A DNA stretch of 64,000 nucleotides from Mesorhizobium sp. B1-1-8 (GTDB lineage Bacteria; Pseudomonadota; Alphaproteobacteria; Rhizobiales; Rhizobiaceae). The DNA lies in the NCBI RefSeq assembly GCF_006442795.2, contig NZ_CP083956.1, forward strand, positions 3,883,501-3,947,500. The letters run 5' to 3'. The first letter of the stretch is position 1. Every line of letters begins with the position of its first letter. The position numbers and the translations under genes are program-made. This document shows positions 35,115 to 44,374 of this stretch, piece by piece. The notes beneath the pieces were generated by a model. It had not been told where the DNA came from, searched no databases, and was given only the letters and a program-made list of their open reading frames with translations.

Positions 35115-35225
35115 GCGTGGCACCGCCGAGATGCAAATCCGTCGCAGCAATGCGGTAAAATAATACCGTCTGTTCAAGTCATTGTTTTTGCGTTGTTTTT
35201 CTAGCCAACCGAGTTTTCCGTCGCC

Positions 35226-35294
35226 TTGACGCGTCGGGCACCCTCACCTATAAGACCTCTCGAAGCAGCGGCCCGCAAAGGCCGCCGTTTTGTT
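35226..35294 (+). promoter_or_regulatory. rplM promoter and leader hairpin
   Basis: TTGACG (35226-35231) and TATAAG (35249-35254) are separated by 17 bp, a near-ideal sigma-70 promoter. Transcription would start near 35261. GCGGCC (35268-35273) and GGCCGC (35280-35285) then form a small GC hairpin followed by a T-rich CGTTTTGTTATT, an attenuator-like arrangement about 100 nt before the rplM start. Confidence 0.65.
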
Positions 35295-35391
35295 ATTGGC
35301 GGCGGGCAACGCGCCCATCACCAATCCAAGCAACAAAAAACGCCTTCTTCTGTCTTCGTGGATGGGGAAGGTCAACCGAGAGCAGGAAACC

Positions 35392-35856
35392 ATGTCAACC
35401 TTTTCGCAGAAGCCTGCGGATGTGGTGAAGAGGTGGGTGCTGATCGACGCCGAAGGTCTCGTCGTCGGCCGTCTCGCCACTGTCATCGCCAACCATCTGC
35501 GCGGCAAGCACAAGCCCACCTTCACCCCGCACGTCGACGACGGCGACAACGTCATCGTCATCAACGCCGACAAGGTGGTGTTCACCGGCAAGAAATTCAC
35601 CGACAAGGTCTACTACTGGCACACCGGCCATCCCGGCGGCGTCAAGGAGCGCACCGCGCGCCAGCTGCTCGAGGGCCGCTTTCCCGAGCGCGTCGTCGAG
35701 AAGGCCGTCGAGCGTATGATCCCGCGTGGCCCGCTCGGCCGCCGCCAGATGAAGAATCTCCGCGTCTACGCAGGCGCCGAGCATCCGCACACAGCCCAGC
35801 AGCCCGTCGCGCTCGACGTCGCCAAGCTGAACGCCAAGAACAAGAGGGCTTCGTAA
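35392..35856 (+). CDS. rplM: 50S ribosomal protein L13
   Basis: This is an early-assembly protein of the large ribosomal subunit. The 154-residue product begins at [15 protein letters not shown] (35392) behind GAGCAGGAAACC. Conserved segments are [62 protein letters not shown] and EHPHTAQQP. It shares the TAATG stop/start overlap with rpsI, so the two subunits' proteins are translationally coupled. Confidence 0.98.
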   Translation: MSTFSQKPADVVKRWVLIDAEGLVVGRLATVIANHLRGKHKPTFTPHVDDGDNVIVINADKVVFTGKKFTDKVYYWHTGHPGGVKERTARQLLEGRFPERVVEKAVERMIPRGPLGRRQMKNLRVYAGAEHPHTAQQPVALDVAKLNAKNKRAS

Positions 35857-36332
35857 TGGCTGAGCTTTCCTCGCTCGCAGAACTCGGGACTGTCACCGCC
35901 GCCGCGCAGCCGGCCGCGCCTGTCCACGTCCAGAAGCTCGACAAGTCGGGCCGCGCCTATGCCACCGGCAAGCGCAAGAACGCCATCGCGCGCGTCTGGG
36001 TGAAGCCGGGCTCCGGCAAGATCGTCGTCAACGACAAGGAATTCGCGAGCTATTTCGCGCGTCCGGTGCTGCAGATGATCCTCAACCAGCCGATCGTCGC
36101 GGCTAACCGCGCCGGCCAGTACGACATCGTCGCCACCGTCATCGGCGGCGGCCTGTCGGGCCAGGCGGGCGCGGTGCGTCACGGCATCTCCAAGGCGCTG
36201 ACCTACTACGAGCCGGGCCTGCGCTCGGTGCTCAAGAAGGGCGGCTTCCTGACCCGCGACAGCCGCGTCGTCGAGCGCAAGAAGTACGGCAAGGCGAAGG
36301 CCCGCCGGTCTTTCCAGTTTTCCAAGCGCTAA
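35856..36332 (+). CDS. rpsI: 30S ribosomal protein S9
   Basis: This small-subunit ribosomal protein's C-terminal tail reaches the P-site tRNA. The 158-residue product has an Ala-rich alphaproteobacterial N-terminal extension (about 1-32). The S9 core follows: [44 protein letters not shown] and the basic C-terminus [16 protein letters not shown]. The ATG overlaps the rplM stop by one base. A terminator follows 24 nt after the stop. Confidence 0.98.
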   Translation: MAELSSLAELGTVTAAAQPAAPVHVQKLDKSGRAYATGKRKNAIARVWVKPGSGKIVVNDKEFASYFARPVLQMILNQPIVAANRAGQYDIVATVIGGGLSGQAGAVRHGISKALTYYEPGLRSVLKKGGFLTRDSRVVERKKYGKAKARRSFQFSKR

Positions 36333-36356
36333 AGGCTGCGAAGTCCAAGCTTTCGG

Positions 36357-36386
36357 AAGGCCGCCTCCGGGCGGCCTTTCTTGTTT
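36357..36386 (+). terminator. rpsI terminator
   Basis: AAGGCCGCC (36357-36365) and GGCGGCCTT (36370-36378) form a 9-bp perfect stem with a TCCG loop, followed by TCTTGTTT. It lies only a few bases from the stop of the convergent LysR gene. Confidence 0.9.
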
Positions 36387-36389
36387 CAG

Positions 36390-37298
36390 TCACCAGTGCC
36401 CGGCCGGCGTTTTTATGTAGTCGATGAAGGCGCGCAGCGGCGCCGGCACCAGCCGCCGGCCGGGATAATAGAGAAACGGCCCCGAGAAGCTTTGCCACCA
36501 CGGCTCGAGCACAGGTTCCAGGACGCCTTTGTCGAAATACGGGCGTACCCAGTCCTCGAAGAGCCAAAGAATGCCGACGCCGGCGATCGCCGCATCGACA
36601 GCGAGATCGACGCCGCCGCCGATGCTGACGACCAATGGCCCCGTGGGATCGACCCGCACAACCTCGCCGTCGCGCTCGAACTCCCAAGGCGTCATAACCC
36701 CGCTCGGAAAGCGACCGCGCACGCAGGCATGGCCAAGCAGGTCGCGCGGGTGCTGCGGCCGACCGTGCCGATCGAGATAGGCTGGCGCGGCCGAGGTGGT
36801 GAAGCGCTGCGTGCGCGGCCCGATCGGCACCGCGATCATGTCCTGCTCCAGCCGCTCGTCATACCGGATTCCAGCGTCGCAGCCAGCCACCAGCAGATCG
36901 ATAAAGTTCTCCTCGGCAATCACCTCCAGGCGAATGGCGGGATAGGCCGCGAGAAATCCAGGAACGATTTTGGGCAGCACCAGACGCGAGGCGCTTATCG
37001 GCACGTTGAGACGCAAGGTTCCGGCGGGCCGGTCGCGAAAGCCGTTCACCACATCGAGCGCGGCTTCGACTTCACCCAGCGCGGGGCCAAGACGCGCCAG
37101 CAGGCTGGCGCCTGCCTCGGTCAGGGCGACACTGCGCGTGGTACGATTGAAGAGCCGCACACCGAGTCGCGTTTCCAGACGGCGGACGGCTTCGCTGAGC
37201 ACTGAGGCGCTGCCGGCCGTGGCGCGGGCCGCTTCGCGAAAGCCGCCAGCGCGCGCCACGGCCATGAACGCCTGGAGATCGTTGAGGTCAGCCGCCAT
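36390..37298 (-). CDS. LysR-family transcriptional regulator
   Basis: This 302-residue regulator has an N-terminal winged helix-turn-helix (about 1-62, with ARAGGFREAARATAGSASVLSEAVRRLETRLG and RLFNRTTRSVALTEAG). A substrate-binding domain follows (about 90-295; APAYLDRHGRPQHPRDLLGHACVR is the typical central segment). It diverges from an aldo-keto reductase gene across 95 bp, the classical layout in which the LysR protein controls the divergent gene. The inducer is unknown. Confidence 0.92.
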   Translation of the reverse strand: MAADLNDLQAFMAVARAGGFREAARATAGSASVLSEAVRRLETRLGVRLFNRTTRSVALTEAGASLLARLGPALGEVEAALDVVNGFRDRPAGTLRLNVPISASRLVLPKIVPGFLAAYPAIRLEVIAEENFIDLLVAGCDAGIRYDERLEQDMIAVPIGPRTQRFTTSAAPAYLDRHGRPQHPRDLLGHACVRGRFPSGVMTPWEFERDGEVVRVDPTGPLVVSIGGGVDLAVDAAIAGVGILWLFEDWVRPYFDKGVLEPVLEPWWQSFSGPFLYYPGRRLVPAPLRAFIDYIKTPAGHW

Positions 37299-37393
37299 TG
37301 TTCTTAGTTCCGCACAGGTCGTGCTGATTATGCCTGATTATCAGGACAGCAGCCATCCCCTATCTCCGTCGCCGACAGCGAAGGAGAGCAACA

Positions 37394-38266
37394 ATGTCCA
37401 GCGTCAACAAATTCGGCACTTTCAAACTCGGCGATCGCCAGGTGCGGCGGCTTGGTTATGGCGCCATGCAACTTGCGGGGCCCGGCGTGTTCGGCCCGCC
37501 GAAGGACCATGATGCGGCGATCGCTGTGCTGCGCGAAGCGGTCGCCAACGGCATCAACCACATCGACACCAGCGACTATTATGGCCCGCATGTCACCAAC
37601 CGGCTGATCCGCGAGGCACTGGCGCCCTATTCGGACGACCTCGTCATCGTCACCAAGATCGGCGCCCGCCGCGGCAGCGACGCGTCCTGGCTGCCGGCCC
37701 ATTCCCCTGAAGAACTCACGCAAGCCGTGCACGACAATCTCCGCAATCTCGGGCTCGACGTCATGGAGGTGGTCAACCTGCGCATCATGTTCGACACCCA
37801 CGGTCCTGCTGAAGGCTCGATCGAAGCACCGCTGACCGCGCTCGCCGAACTGCAGCGCCAAGGCCTGGTGCGCCATATCGGGCTGAGCAACGTCACCGCC
37901 AAGCAGATCGCCGAAGGCCGCAGCATTTGCGAGATCGTTTGTGTGCAGAACCAGTACAATCTGGCCCACAGGGGCGACGATGCGCTGATCGATGAGTTGG
38001 GCCGTGAAGGCATCGCCTATGTGCCGTTCTTCCCGCTCGGCGGCTTCAGCCCGTTGCAGTCCTCGACGTTGTCGGGTGTTGCCTCGCAGCTGGGTGCGAC
38101 GCCGATGCAGGTGGCGCTGGCCTGGCTGCTGCAACGTTCGCCCAATATCCTGCTCATCCCGGGGACTTCATCGGTCGAGCATTTGCGGGAGAATCTGGCG
38201 GCCGCCGACCTGGAGCTGTCGGCTGAGGTGTTGAGCGAGTTGGATGGCATCGCGAAGGCGGCGTGA
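37394..38266 (+). CDS. Aldo-keto reductase, YdbC-like
   Basis: This NADPH-dependent carbonyl reductase of the aldo-keto reductase superfamily has 290 residues. It shows GYGAMQLAGPGVFGPPKD, HIDTSDYYGPHVTNRLI with the catalytic Asp and Tyr, and VTKIGARRG with the catalytic Lys. The usual catalytic His is replaced: the strand reads MEVVNLRIMF, with Asn at that place, as I recall for YdbC-type members. NADP binding is suggested by LIPGTSSVEHLRENL. A ribosome site AAGGAGAGC precedes the ATG. It is probably regulated by the divergent LysR gene. Confidence 0.88.
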   Translation: MSSVNKFGTFKLGDRQVRRLGYGAMQLAGPGVFGPPKDHDAAIAVLREAVANGINHIDTSDYYGPHVTNRLIREALAPYSDDLVIVTKIGARRGSDASWLPAHSPEELTQAVHDNLRNLGLDVMEVVNLRIMFDTHGPAEGSIEAPLTALAELQRQGLVRHIGLSNVTAKQIAEGRSICEIVCVQNQYNLAHRGDDALIDELGREGIAYVPFFPLGGFSPLQSSTLSGVASQLGATPMQVALAWLLQRSPNILLIPGTSSVEHLRENLAAADLELSAEVLSELDGIAKAA

Positions 38267-38276
38267 GCGCCGGCTA

Positions 38277-38426
38277 ATCTCCCCCCTCGAGGGGGAGATG
38301 GCCGCAAAGCGGCCAGAGGGGGTCAGTTCGACCGGGCTCGACCTGCTGCTAAGATGAGGTTGGCGCTCCACGCGCGGCGACCCCTCTGTCGCCTTTGGCG
38401 ACATCTCCCCCTCAAGGGGGGAGATG
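38277..38426. repeat. 150-bp inverted-repeat element with nested hairpins
   Basis: The left arm (38277-38325) and right arm (about 38379-38426) are inverted copies, each starting with CATCTCCCCC-like sequence. Each arm has its own inner hairpins: CTCCCCCTCGAGGGGGAG on the left and its CTCAAG-centred counterpart on the right. The second inner hairpin reads GGCCGC-AAA-GCGGCC on the left but, inverted, GTCGCC-AAA-GGCGAC on the right, so stems differ while pairing is kept. No open frame is present. It fills the gap between the AKR and GDPD genes. Confidence 0.82.
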
Positions 38427-38438
38427 TCCAGCCGCGCT

Positions 38439-39497
38439 TCAATTAATACTCGCCGTGTGCGCCGGCTCGGCCGGGCGCGGCTCGCTGGTATAAGGCACCC
38501 GAAACCCGTTCGCCGCCAGCCAGTCGATCGCCGCCTTCGGCTCGTCGGTCTGGATGATGGTGGCGCCGCGGTCGGCCCAGAAGCCCCAGGCCTCGCGCGG
38601 CAGGCTGGCTGCCACCGCCAACTCGTCGCCGCGGCCGCCGGCGAGGAAGCCTCCAGGCTTGTTGACGATGGCGTAGGTGTCGGCCCACAGGTGCCAGTCG
38701 CCGCGCACGGCAGAGGCCCGCATGCGGGTGCTGAACAGCGGCCCGCCGGTGGTGGTCAAAGTCTCTGCGCCGTTGCGCCAGTTGATCAGCTCGATGGCAT
38801 GAGGCGCAAATGCCTTGTCGACCTCGCCGGCAAAGGCGGCGTCATGCACGGCATCGTCGGCGAGGATCGGCATGAACTGGAAGCCGCCGCCGGCCTGCGC
38901 GAGGGCCGCCTTCGCGGCCTCGATTCGTTGCTGGTTCCAGAGGTTTTCCTTGACGATCACCTGATCAACCATGCCGAGCTCGCGGGCAACCGCGATCATG
39001 CCGGGCAGGTCCGTAACCTCCAGCTTGTTGTCGAGATTGATCAGGATCCGGTCCTTGGTCGCCGTCAGCATCTCGCGCAGTGTCGACACGGTCTCATTGG
39101 TGACGGCACCGGTGCCTTCGACGACCAGCCGGCATTGCTTGAGCTCGGCCAGCGTGTAGTGATCCACCTCGCCCTTGCAGGTGGTGGTGCGGTCGAGCCA
39201 GCTGTCATGCATGACGACAAAGACGCCGTCCTTCGAGCGCCTGATGTCGACCTCGACGATCTCGGCGCCGATCGCGATCGAGCCTTCGACGGCGGCAAGC
39301 GAATTTTCGGCATAGAGCGTCTTGCCGGCCTGCATGCTGCCGGCGCGGTGCGCGGCGACCATGACATGATCGCGCCACTGGTTAGCGTGTTCGAAACGGT
39401 CGAGGATTTGGCCGGCATGTGTTTTGCCGGCTAAGGTCTGGCCGGTACTGGCCGTCAAAGCAGCGGTGAACAGAAGGCTCGGCCAGATCGTTCGCAT
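38439..39497 (-). CDS. Glycerophosphodiester phosphodiesterase, exported
   Basis: This enzyme hydrolyses glycerophosphodiesters to glycerol 3-phosphate and an alcohol, probably in the periplasm. The 352-residue form begins at MRTIWPSLLFTAALTAS (39497), a signal peptide ending near TLAGK. The GDPD catalytic set is visible: VAAHRAG (His), LYAENSLAAVEGSIAIGAEIVEVDIRRSKDG (Glu-x-Asp) and VVMHDSWLDRTTT (His). The longer frame upstream has no coding features and is excluded. Confidence 0.9.
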   Translation of the reverse strand: MRTIWPSLLFTAALTASTGQTLAGKTHAGQILDRFEHANQWRDHVMVAAHRAGSMQAGKTLYAENSLAAVEGSIAIGAEIVEVDIRRSKDGVFVVMHDSWLDRTTTCKGEVDHYTLAELKQCRLVVEGTGAVTNETVSTLREMLTATKDRILINLDNKLEVTDLPGMIAVARELGMVDQVIVKENLWNQQRIEAAKAALAQAGGGFQFMPILADDAVHDAAFAGEVDKAFAPHAIELINWRNGAETLTTTGGPLFSTRMRASAVRGDWHLWADTYAIVNKPGGFLAGGRGDELAVAASLPREAWGFWADRGATIIQTDEPKAAIDWLAANGFRVPYTSEPRPAEPAHTASIN

Positions 39498-39592
39498 CAG
39501 GGAATCGCTCCGTTCCGGGTTGCAACCGGTTAGGCGATGCCCATGACAGGCCGGTGAACGAAGCCGGCTAGCTGTTTTGGCGGCTTGACGCC

Positions 39593-40807
39593 TCAGATGC
39601 GCTTTGAAAGGTGACGGAACCAGGCCAGCGCCGGCATTTCGACGAAGCGCCAGGTGAACCAGGAGGCGATGACGACGGCGACGAGCATCGCAACCAGAGC
39701 CGCAAAGCCGATCCATGCCGAGCCGGCGCCGAAGCCGGTTGCCGGCTCACCGCGCAGCACAAGATCGCCGATGATGCCTAGACCGAGCTTGCGCTCGAGA
39801 ATGCCGCCGACATTGATCATGCGGCCCTGGACGAAGATGTGGACCATGTAGATCGAATAGGAAAGCGATCCCAGCATCAGCATCGGGCGGCTGCGCAGCA
39901 GCGCGCTGACCAAGCCGCCCTCATGGGCGAACAGATAGAGCGCCAGCGCGAAGACGACAGGCGCGGCGATGCCGGTATCGTTCGTTCCGGCGACTGAGAC
40001 GAAGAGGACAATCACGAGGATCATGGCGAGCTCGGCCAGTGTCCAGGCAACACGCCCTGCCCCGCCGCTAAGCGCCTGTCGCGCCGTTGCAATGGAATCG
40101 TGCTGAAACCAGGCAAGCAGTGCGCCTAGCGAGAAGCCGTAAAGGCAGCGGATGAAGCCGAAATCGAAGGACACGTCCATATGACGGGTCGAGAAGGCAA
40201 GCAGGAAGAAAGGCGCCGTGGCGGCGCCAGCGGCAAACCATATCCAGGCCTGCCGGCCGGTCGCAAAGACAACGCCGGCAAACAGCAGATAGGCGAAGAA
40301 CTCGGCCGAAATGCTCCAGCTAGGCGCGTTCCAGCTCAGATGATCCTCGACTCCCATGCCTTGCAGCAGCAAGAGGTTAGCCACCAGGCTTTTCAGATCG
40401 AAGCCGGCGGTGAAGGGCGCAGCACCGGTCCCGTGCAGCTGCGGCACCACCTGCCGCAGTGCCTCGAAAGCGGCGAAGGCGGCAAGCATCAGCACATGCA
40501 GCGGGTAAATGCGGCCGAAGCGGACCAGCGCGAAGCGGGCGAGGTCGTCGGGCTCGCTGAGCCGGCTGCCGTAGGAGCTGGCAATGACGAAGCCGGACAG
40601 GACGAAGAAGAAGTCGACGAAGAGATACGAGCCGCCGACAAAGGCGCTCTGCGAAATCATCGACGTGGTCGGGAAATGAAACAGCGCCACCAGCAGCGCG
40701 CAGATGCCGCGCCAGGAATCGAGCACCAGGAAGCGCTCGCCCGCCATCGTGCCGGCACGGGTCGCCGCAGGCGCAGGCGCGAGGTTGAGCAAGGCTGCTT
40801 CAGTCAT
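39593..40807 (-). CDS. Acyltransferase_3 family membrane protein
   Basis: This 404-residue polytopic inner-membrane protein of the OafA/NodX-like acyltransferase 3 family O-acylates exported glycans. The start at 40807 (MTEAALLNLAPAPA) follows a short AGGA. The family motifs are LDSWRGICALLVALFHF near 32 with the catalytic His, and FVDFFFVLSGFVIASSYGSRL near 65. About ten membrane helices follow and the tail is FVEMPALAWFRHLSKRI. The acceptor may be a surface polysaccharide, but the locus at 44-54 kb is not directly adjacent. Confidence 0.88.
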   Translation of the reverse strand: MTEAALLNLAPAPAATRAGTMAGERFLVLDSWRGICALLVALFHFPTTSMISQSAFVGGSYLFVDFFFVLSGFVIASSYGSRLSEPDDLARFALVRFGRIYPLHVLMLAAFAAFEALRQVVPQLHGTGAAPFTAGFDLKSLVANLLLLQGMGVEDHLSWNAPSWSISAEFFAYLLFAGVVFATGRQAWIWFAAGAATAPFFLLAFSTRHMDVSFDFGFIRCLYGFSLGALLAWFQHDSIATARQALSGGAGRVAWTLAELAMILVIVLFVSVAGTNDTGIAAPVVFALALYLFAHEGGLVSALLRSRPMLMLGSLSYSIYMVHIFVQGRMINVGGILERKLGLGIIGDLVLRGEPATGFGAGSAWIGFAALVAMLVAVVIASWFTWRFVEMPALAWFRHLSKRI

Positions 40808-40931
40808 AATGATACAGATCCTGTGTTGCCATGGCACCGCCCAGGCGCCATTGCGTCTCGGCAAGCTGCGACTCGCATGTTGTGTGCCGGTTCTGTAGTT
40901 GTGGCTGCCCGATGAAAACCGAGGATCCGTA

Positions 40932-41933
40932 ATGGCGAACAAAGAGATCGACCACGCCTTCACCGCCCGCGCCAAGACGGGCGCGTCGTTCGAGCCGACC
41001 TATGCCGGCGCGCTGTCGTTCATGCGGCGCAAATACACCAAGGACGTCAAGGGTGCGGACGCAGTGGTGTGGGGCATTCCCTTCGACGCCGCCGTCACCA
41101 ACCGGCCCGGCGCCCGCTTCGGGCCGCAGGCGATCCGCCGCGCCTCGGCGATCCTCGACAACGACCCGCAATACCCGTTCTCGCGCGATCTGTTCGACCA
41201 GCTTTCGGTGGTCGACTACGGCGATTGCCTGCTCGACAGCGGCAACCACCAGAAGACGCCCGGCACGATTGAGCGCGAGGCGGCCAAGATCCTGAGATCA
41301 GGCGCTTTCCTTTTGTCGCTCGGTGGCGACCATTTCGTCACGTGGCCGCTGCTCAAGGCGCATGCGGCGATCCATGGACCGCTGGCGCTGGTGCAGTTCG
41401 ATGCGCATCAGGATACCTGGCCGGATGACGGCAAGCGCATCGACCATGGCTCCTTCGTCGCCCGCGCGGTGAATGAAGGGATCATCGATCCCGACCGCTC
41501 GATCCAGATCGGCATCCGTACGCACGCGCCCGACACCTTCGGCATCAAGATCCTCTACGGCCACGAGGTCGAGGAAATGCGCGCCTCCGACATCGCCTAT
41601 GCCGTCGTCGAGCGCACTGCCGGCAGGAAGACCTATCTCACCTTCGACATCGACTGCCTGGACCCGGCCTTCGCGCCCGGCACCGGCACGCCGGTGGCCG
41701 GCGGCCCCTCCTCCGCCAAGATCCTGTCGACGCTGCGCCAACTCGGCCAGGTCGACATTGTCGGCGCCGATATCGTCGAGGTTGCGCCGGCCTATGATCA
41801 TGCCGATATAACGGCGATCGCCGGATCGATCATCGCCATGCACTATCTCGGCCTGCTGGCCGAACGAAAGGCAAGGCTCGAGGAACTGAACAACAGCAAT
41901 CATGTCGTGCTCAATCATGCTCACGGCATGTAG
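40932..41933 (+). CDS. speB: Agmatinase (ureohydrolase family)
   Basis: This manganese enzyme cleaves agmatine to putrescine and urea in polyamine synthesis. The 333-residue form starts at MANKEIDHAF (40932). Binuclear metal ligands are readable in LGGDHFVTW, FDAHQDTWP and FDIDCLDPAFAPGTGTPVAGG, and IGIRTHAP is present. Guanidinobutyrase or arginase-like substrates cannot be excluded, but the agmatinase pattern fits best. It starts 124 bp from the divergent acyltransferase and precedes argC by 30 bp, both concerning arginine-derived metabolism. Confidence 0.9.
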   Translation: MANKEIDHAFTARAKTGASFEPTYAGALSFMRRKYTKDVKGADAVVWGIPFDAAVTNRPGARFGPQAIRRASAILDNDPQYPFSRDLFDQLSVVDYGDCLLDSGNHQKTPGTIEREAAKILRSGAFLLSLGGDHFVTWPLLKAHAAIHGPLALVQFDAHQDTWPDDGKRIDHGSFVARAVNEGIIDPDRSIQIGIRTHAPDTFGIKILYGHEVEEMRASDIAYAVVERTAGRKTYLTFDIDCLDPAFAPGTGTPVAGGPSSAKILSTLRQLGQVDIVGADIVEVAPAYDHADITAIAGSIIAMHYLGLLAERKARLEELNNSNHVVLNHAHGM

Positions 41934-41963
41934 TGTTGGAATCGCAAGGAATTTGACCAGGCC

Positions 41964-42896
41964 ATGAAACCGAAAATCTTCATCGACGGCGAGCACGGCA
42001 CGACCGGCCTGCAGATCAGGGCGCTGCTGGCGGAACGCGGCGATCTGGAGATCATCTCGATCCCGAGCGAACGCCGCAAGGAGACCGCCGCCAGAGCCGA
42101 GTTTTTGAACGCCGCCGATGTCGCGATCCTCTGCCTGCCGGACGCCGCCGCCAAGGAAAGCGTCTCGCTGATCGAGAACGACACGACCAAGGTGATCGAT
42201 GCCTCGACCGCGCATCGCGTGGCCGAGGGCTGGGAGTATGGCTTCGCCGAGATGGACAAGGCGCAGGCGAAGAAGATCGCCGGCGCGAAACGCGTCGCCA
42301 ATCCCGGCTGCTGGCCACAGGGGCCGATTGCCACGCTGAGGCCGCTGGTCGCCGCCGGCCTGCTGCCCGCCGATTTCCCGGTCACCGTCAATGGCATTTC
42401 CGGCTATTCCGGCGGCGGGCGGCCGATGATCGAGGACTATGTCGCCAAAGGCGAGGATGCGTCCGAATTCCTGCCCTATGGGCTGACGCTGCAACACAAG
42501 CATGTGCCGGAGCTCAGGACCTATGCGAAGCTGTCGCACGATCCGATCATGCAGCCGGCGGTCGGCAATTTCGCGCAAGGCATGATCACCGTGGTGCCGC
42601 TGCAACTCGGCGGCCTCGACCGCGTGCCGACGGGCGAGGAGCTGCATGCCGCGATAGCCGATCATTTCGCGTCGATAGACGGCGGCGTGGTCGAGGTCGC
42701 GCCATACACGCATATGGAGCGCATGCCGGAGATCGATCCGGAAGTTTATAACGGCACCAACCGGATGAAGCTCTATGTGTTCGCCAATGACGACAGGGCG
42801 CAGGCGCTGCTCTTGGCCGTCTACGACAATCTCGGCAAGGGCGCTTCGGGCGCTGCGGTGCAGAACATGGACCTGATGCTCGGCCTCAAGCCCTGA
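41964..42896 (+). CDS. argC: N-acetyl-gamma-glutamyl-phosphate reductase
   Basis: This enzyme performs the NADPH-dependent third step of arginine biosynthesis. The 310-residue length and the N-terminus KPKIFIDGEHGTTGLQIRALLAERGD identify the short (type 2) ArgC. The catalytic cysteine lies in ANPGCWPQGPIATLRPL near residue 116. SGYSGGGRPMIEDY and the C-terminal DNLGKGASGAAVQNMDLMLGL are typical. It probably shares a transcript with speB. Confidence 0.95.
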   Translation: MKPKIFIDGEHGTTGLQIRALLAERGDLEIISIPSERRKETAARAEFLNAADVAILCLPDAAAKESVSLIENDTTKVIDASTAHRVAEGWEYGFAEMDKAQAKKIAGAKRVANPGCWPQGPIATLRPLVAAGLLPADFPVTVNGISGYSGGGRPMIEDYVAKGEDASEFLPYGLTLQHKHVPELRTYAKLSHDPIMQPAVGNFAQGMITVVPLQLGGLDRVPTGEELHAAIADHFASIDGGVVEVAPYTHMERMPEIDPEVYNGTNRMKLYVFANDDRAQALLLAVYDNLGKGASGAAVQNMDLMLGLKP

Positions 42897-42907
42897 TTAT
42901 TCCAGGC

Positions 42908-44005
42908 TCAACTTCCGAGCTTGACCTCGGTCGGCAGCGGATAGGCGCCCTTGGTGCCGCGCCAGTGCGCAGCGGCGAAACCCAGCACGACCAGCGCAAA
43001 ACCCTGGTGCGTCAGCGCCATGTGCAGCGGCACCTGCATCAGCAGCGTGCCGATGCCGATCGAGGCCTGCACCACGACCAGCAGGAATAACAACGTCGCG
43101 CGGCGGGCATGCGTGGTGCCCGGCTGGCGCCGCCAGGTGGCGACCATGTGCCAGAGCGCCGCGGCAAAGACCGTGTAGGCGCCGAGGCGATGGACGAACT
43201 GCACGGTCTTCGGATTCTCGAAGAAATTGCGCCAGGCGGGTTCCAGCAGCAGCAAATCACCGGGGATGATCTTGCCGTCCATCAACGGCCAGGTGTTGTA
43301 GCTGAGGCCCGCATCGAGCCCGGCGACCAGTCCGCCAAGATAAATCTGGATCAGCGCCAAAAGCACGATGAAGCCGGCGAGCCGCTGCGTCGAGCGATCA
43401 GCGGCGGGCTCAGAGTGCGGCGCAAGACCCCGCGCGACCACCATGGTAGCGGTGAAGATCAGCGCGGCCAGCGTCAGGTGCGTCGCCAGCCGGTACTGGC
43501 TGACCGAGACACGGTCGACAAGGCCGGAAGCCACCATCCACCAGCCGATGGCGCCCTGCAGCCCGCCGAGAAGGAGGATACCGACGAGCTTTGGCCCGAG
43601 GCCGTGTTCGATGCGGCGCGTCGCCCAAAAAAACAGCAGCGGCAAGGCGAAGACGACGCCGACGCTGCGCGCCAGGAGACGGTGCGCCCACTCCCACCAA
43701 AAGATCGACTTGAACGCCTCGACGCTCATGCCCTTGTTGAGCTCGGCATATTGCGGGATCTGCTGGTAGCGCTGGAACTCTTCCTGCCATTCGGCTTCGT
43801 TGAGCGGCGGGATGACGCCATGGATCGGCTGCCATTCGGTGATCGACAGGCCGGACTCGGTGAGTCTTGTGGCGCCGCCGACCAGCACCAGCGCAAACAG
43901 CACGAGCAACACGACATAGAGCCAGCCGCGCACCAGCGCGCGATTGTTGAGGTCACGGTCCCGGGCGGCGTAAGGGGCCGCGGCGGTGATGGCAGCCATG
44001 GGCAT
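42908..44005 (-). CDS. ctaA: Heme A synthase (COX15/CtaA)
   Basis: This inner-membrane enzyme oxidises heme O to heme A for cytochrome c oxidase. The protein has about eight membrane helices. Conserved histidines appear in [31 protein letters not shown] and THQGFAL, which bind the two hemes. The start was taken at 44005 ([11 protein letters not shown]), giving 365 residues; 43999 is equally possible. It converges with argC across 11 bp and diverges from the DUF2842 gene. Confidence 0.94.
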   Translation of the reverse strand: MPMAAITAAAPYAARDRDLNNRALVRGWLYVVLLVLFALVLVGGATRLTESGLSITEWQPIHGVIPPLNEAEWQEEFQRYQQIPQYAELNKGMSVEAFKSIFWWEWAHRLLARSVGVVFALPLLFFWATRRIEHGLGPKLVGILLLGGLQGAIGWWMVASGLVDRVSVSQYRLATHLTLAALIFTATMVVARGLAPHSEPAADRSTQRLAGFIVLLALIQIYLGGLVAGLDAGLSYNTWPLMDGKIIPGDLLLLEPAWRNFFENPKTVQFVHRLGAYTVFAAALWHMVATWRRQPGTTHARRATLLFLLVVVQASIGIGTLLMQVPLHMALTHQGFALVVLGFAAAHWRGTKGAYPLPTEVKLGS

Positions 44006-44152
44006 GTCCCGGCGGTTGAAAATCGCCGGATTGGTGGACCATGACCGCCCGGCTGGCAAGACCGGACAGCGCGGCACGCCGTCGCGCCGTGCTGCGCCGG
44101 TTGCGTGTTTCTTCTGTTCGGCCTAAGCGATAGCCATCAACGGAACCGCGAC

Positions 44153-44368
44153 ATGCCCATTCGCCTGAAAAAGCTGATCGGGACCATCCTGCTGGTGGCG
44201 CTGGTGATCATCTATGCGCTGATCGCCTCTGCCATCGCAGTCACAAGGCTTGCCGAATACGGTCCCACGGTGCATCTCCTGTTCTTCCTGTTCAGCGGCC
44301 TGCTCTGGGTGCTGCCGGCGATGGGCATCATCAAATGGCTGATCCTGGAGCCGCGCCCGAAGGCCTGA
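44153..44368 (+). CDS. DUF2842 small membrane protein
   Basis: This 71-residue inner-membrane protein has two helices (about 7-32 and 42-62) linked by ARLAEYG-like sequence (TRLAEYGPTVHLLFFLFSGL) and ends with a basic tail KWLILEPRPKA. These are the marks of the DUF2842 family, found next to cytochrome oxidase biogenesis genes in alphaproteobacteria. The role is unknown. The start at 44153 (MPIRLKKLIG) matches the family N-terminus. Confidence 0.85.
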   Translation: MPIRLKKLIGTILLVALVIIYALIASAIAVTRLAEYGPTVHLLFFLFSGLLWVLPAMGIIKWLILEPRPKA

Positions 44369-44374
44369 TGCGCT

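Noticed and set aside
41298..42713. 471-codon open frame antisense to speB and argC
   Set aside because: It is composition-driven. Both sense genes have intact catalytic motifs and the antisense frame has none.
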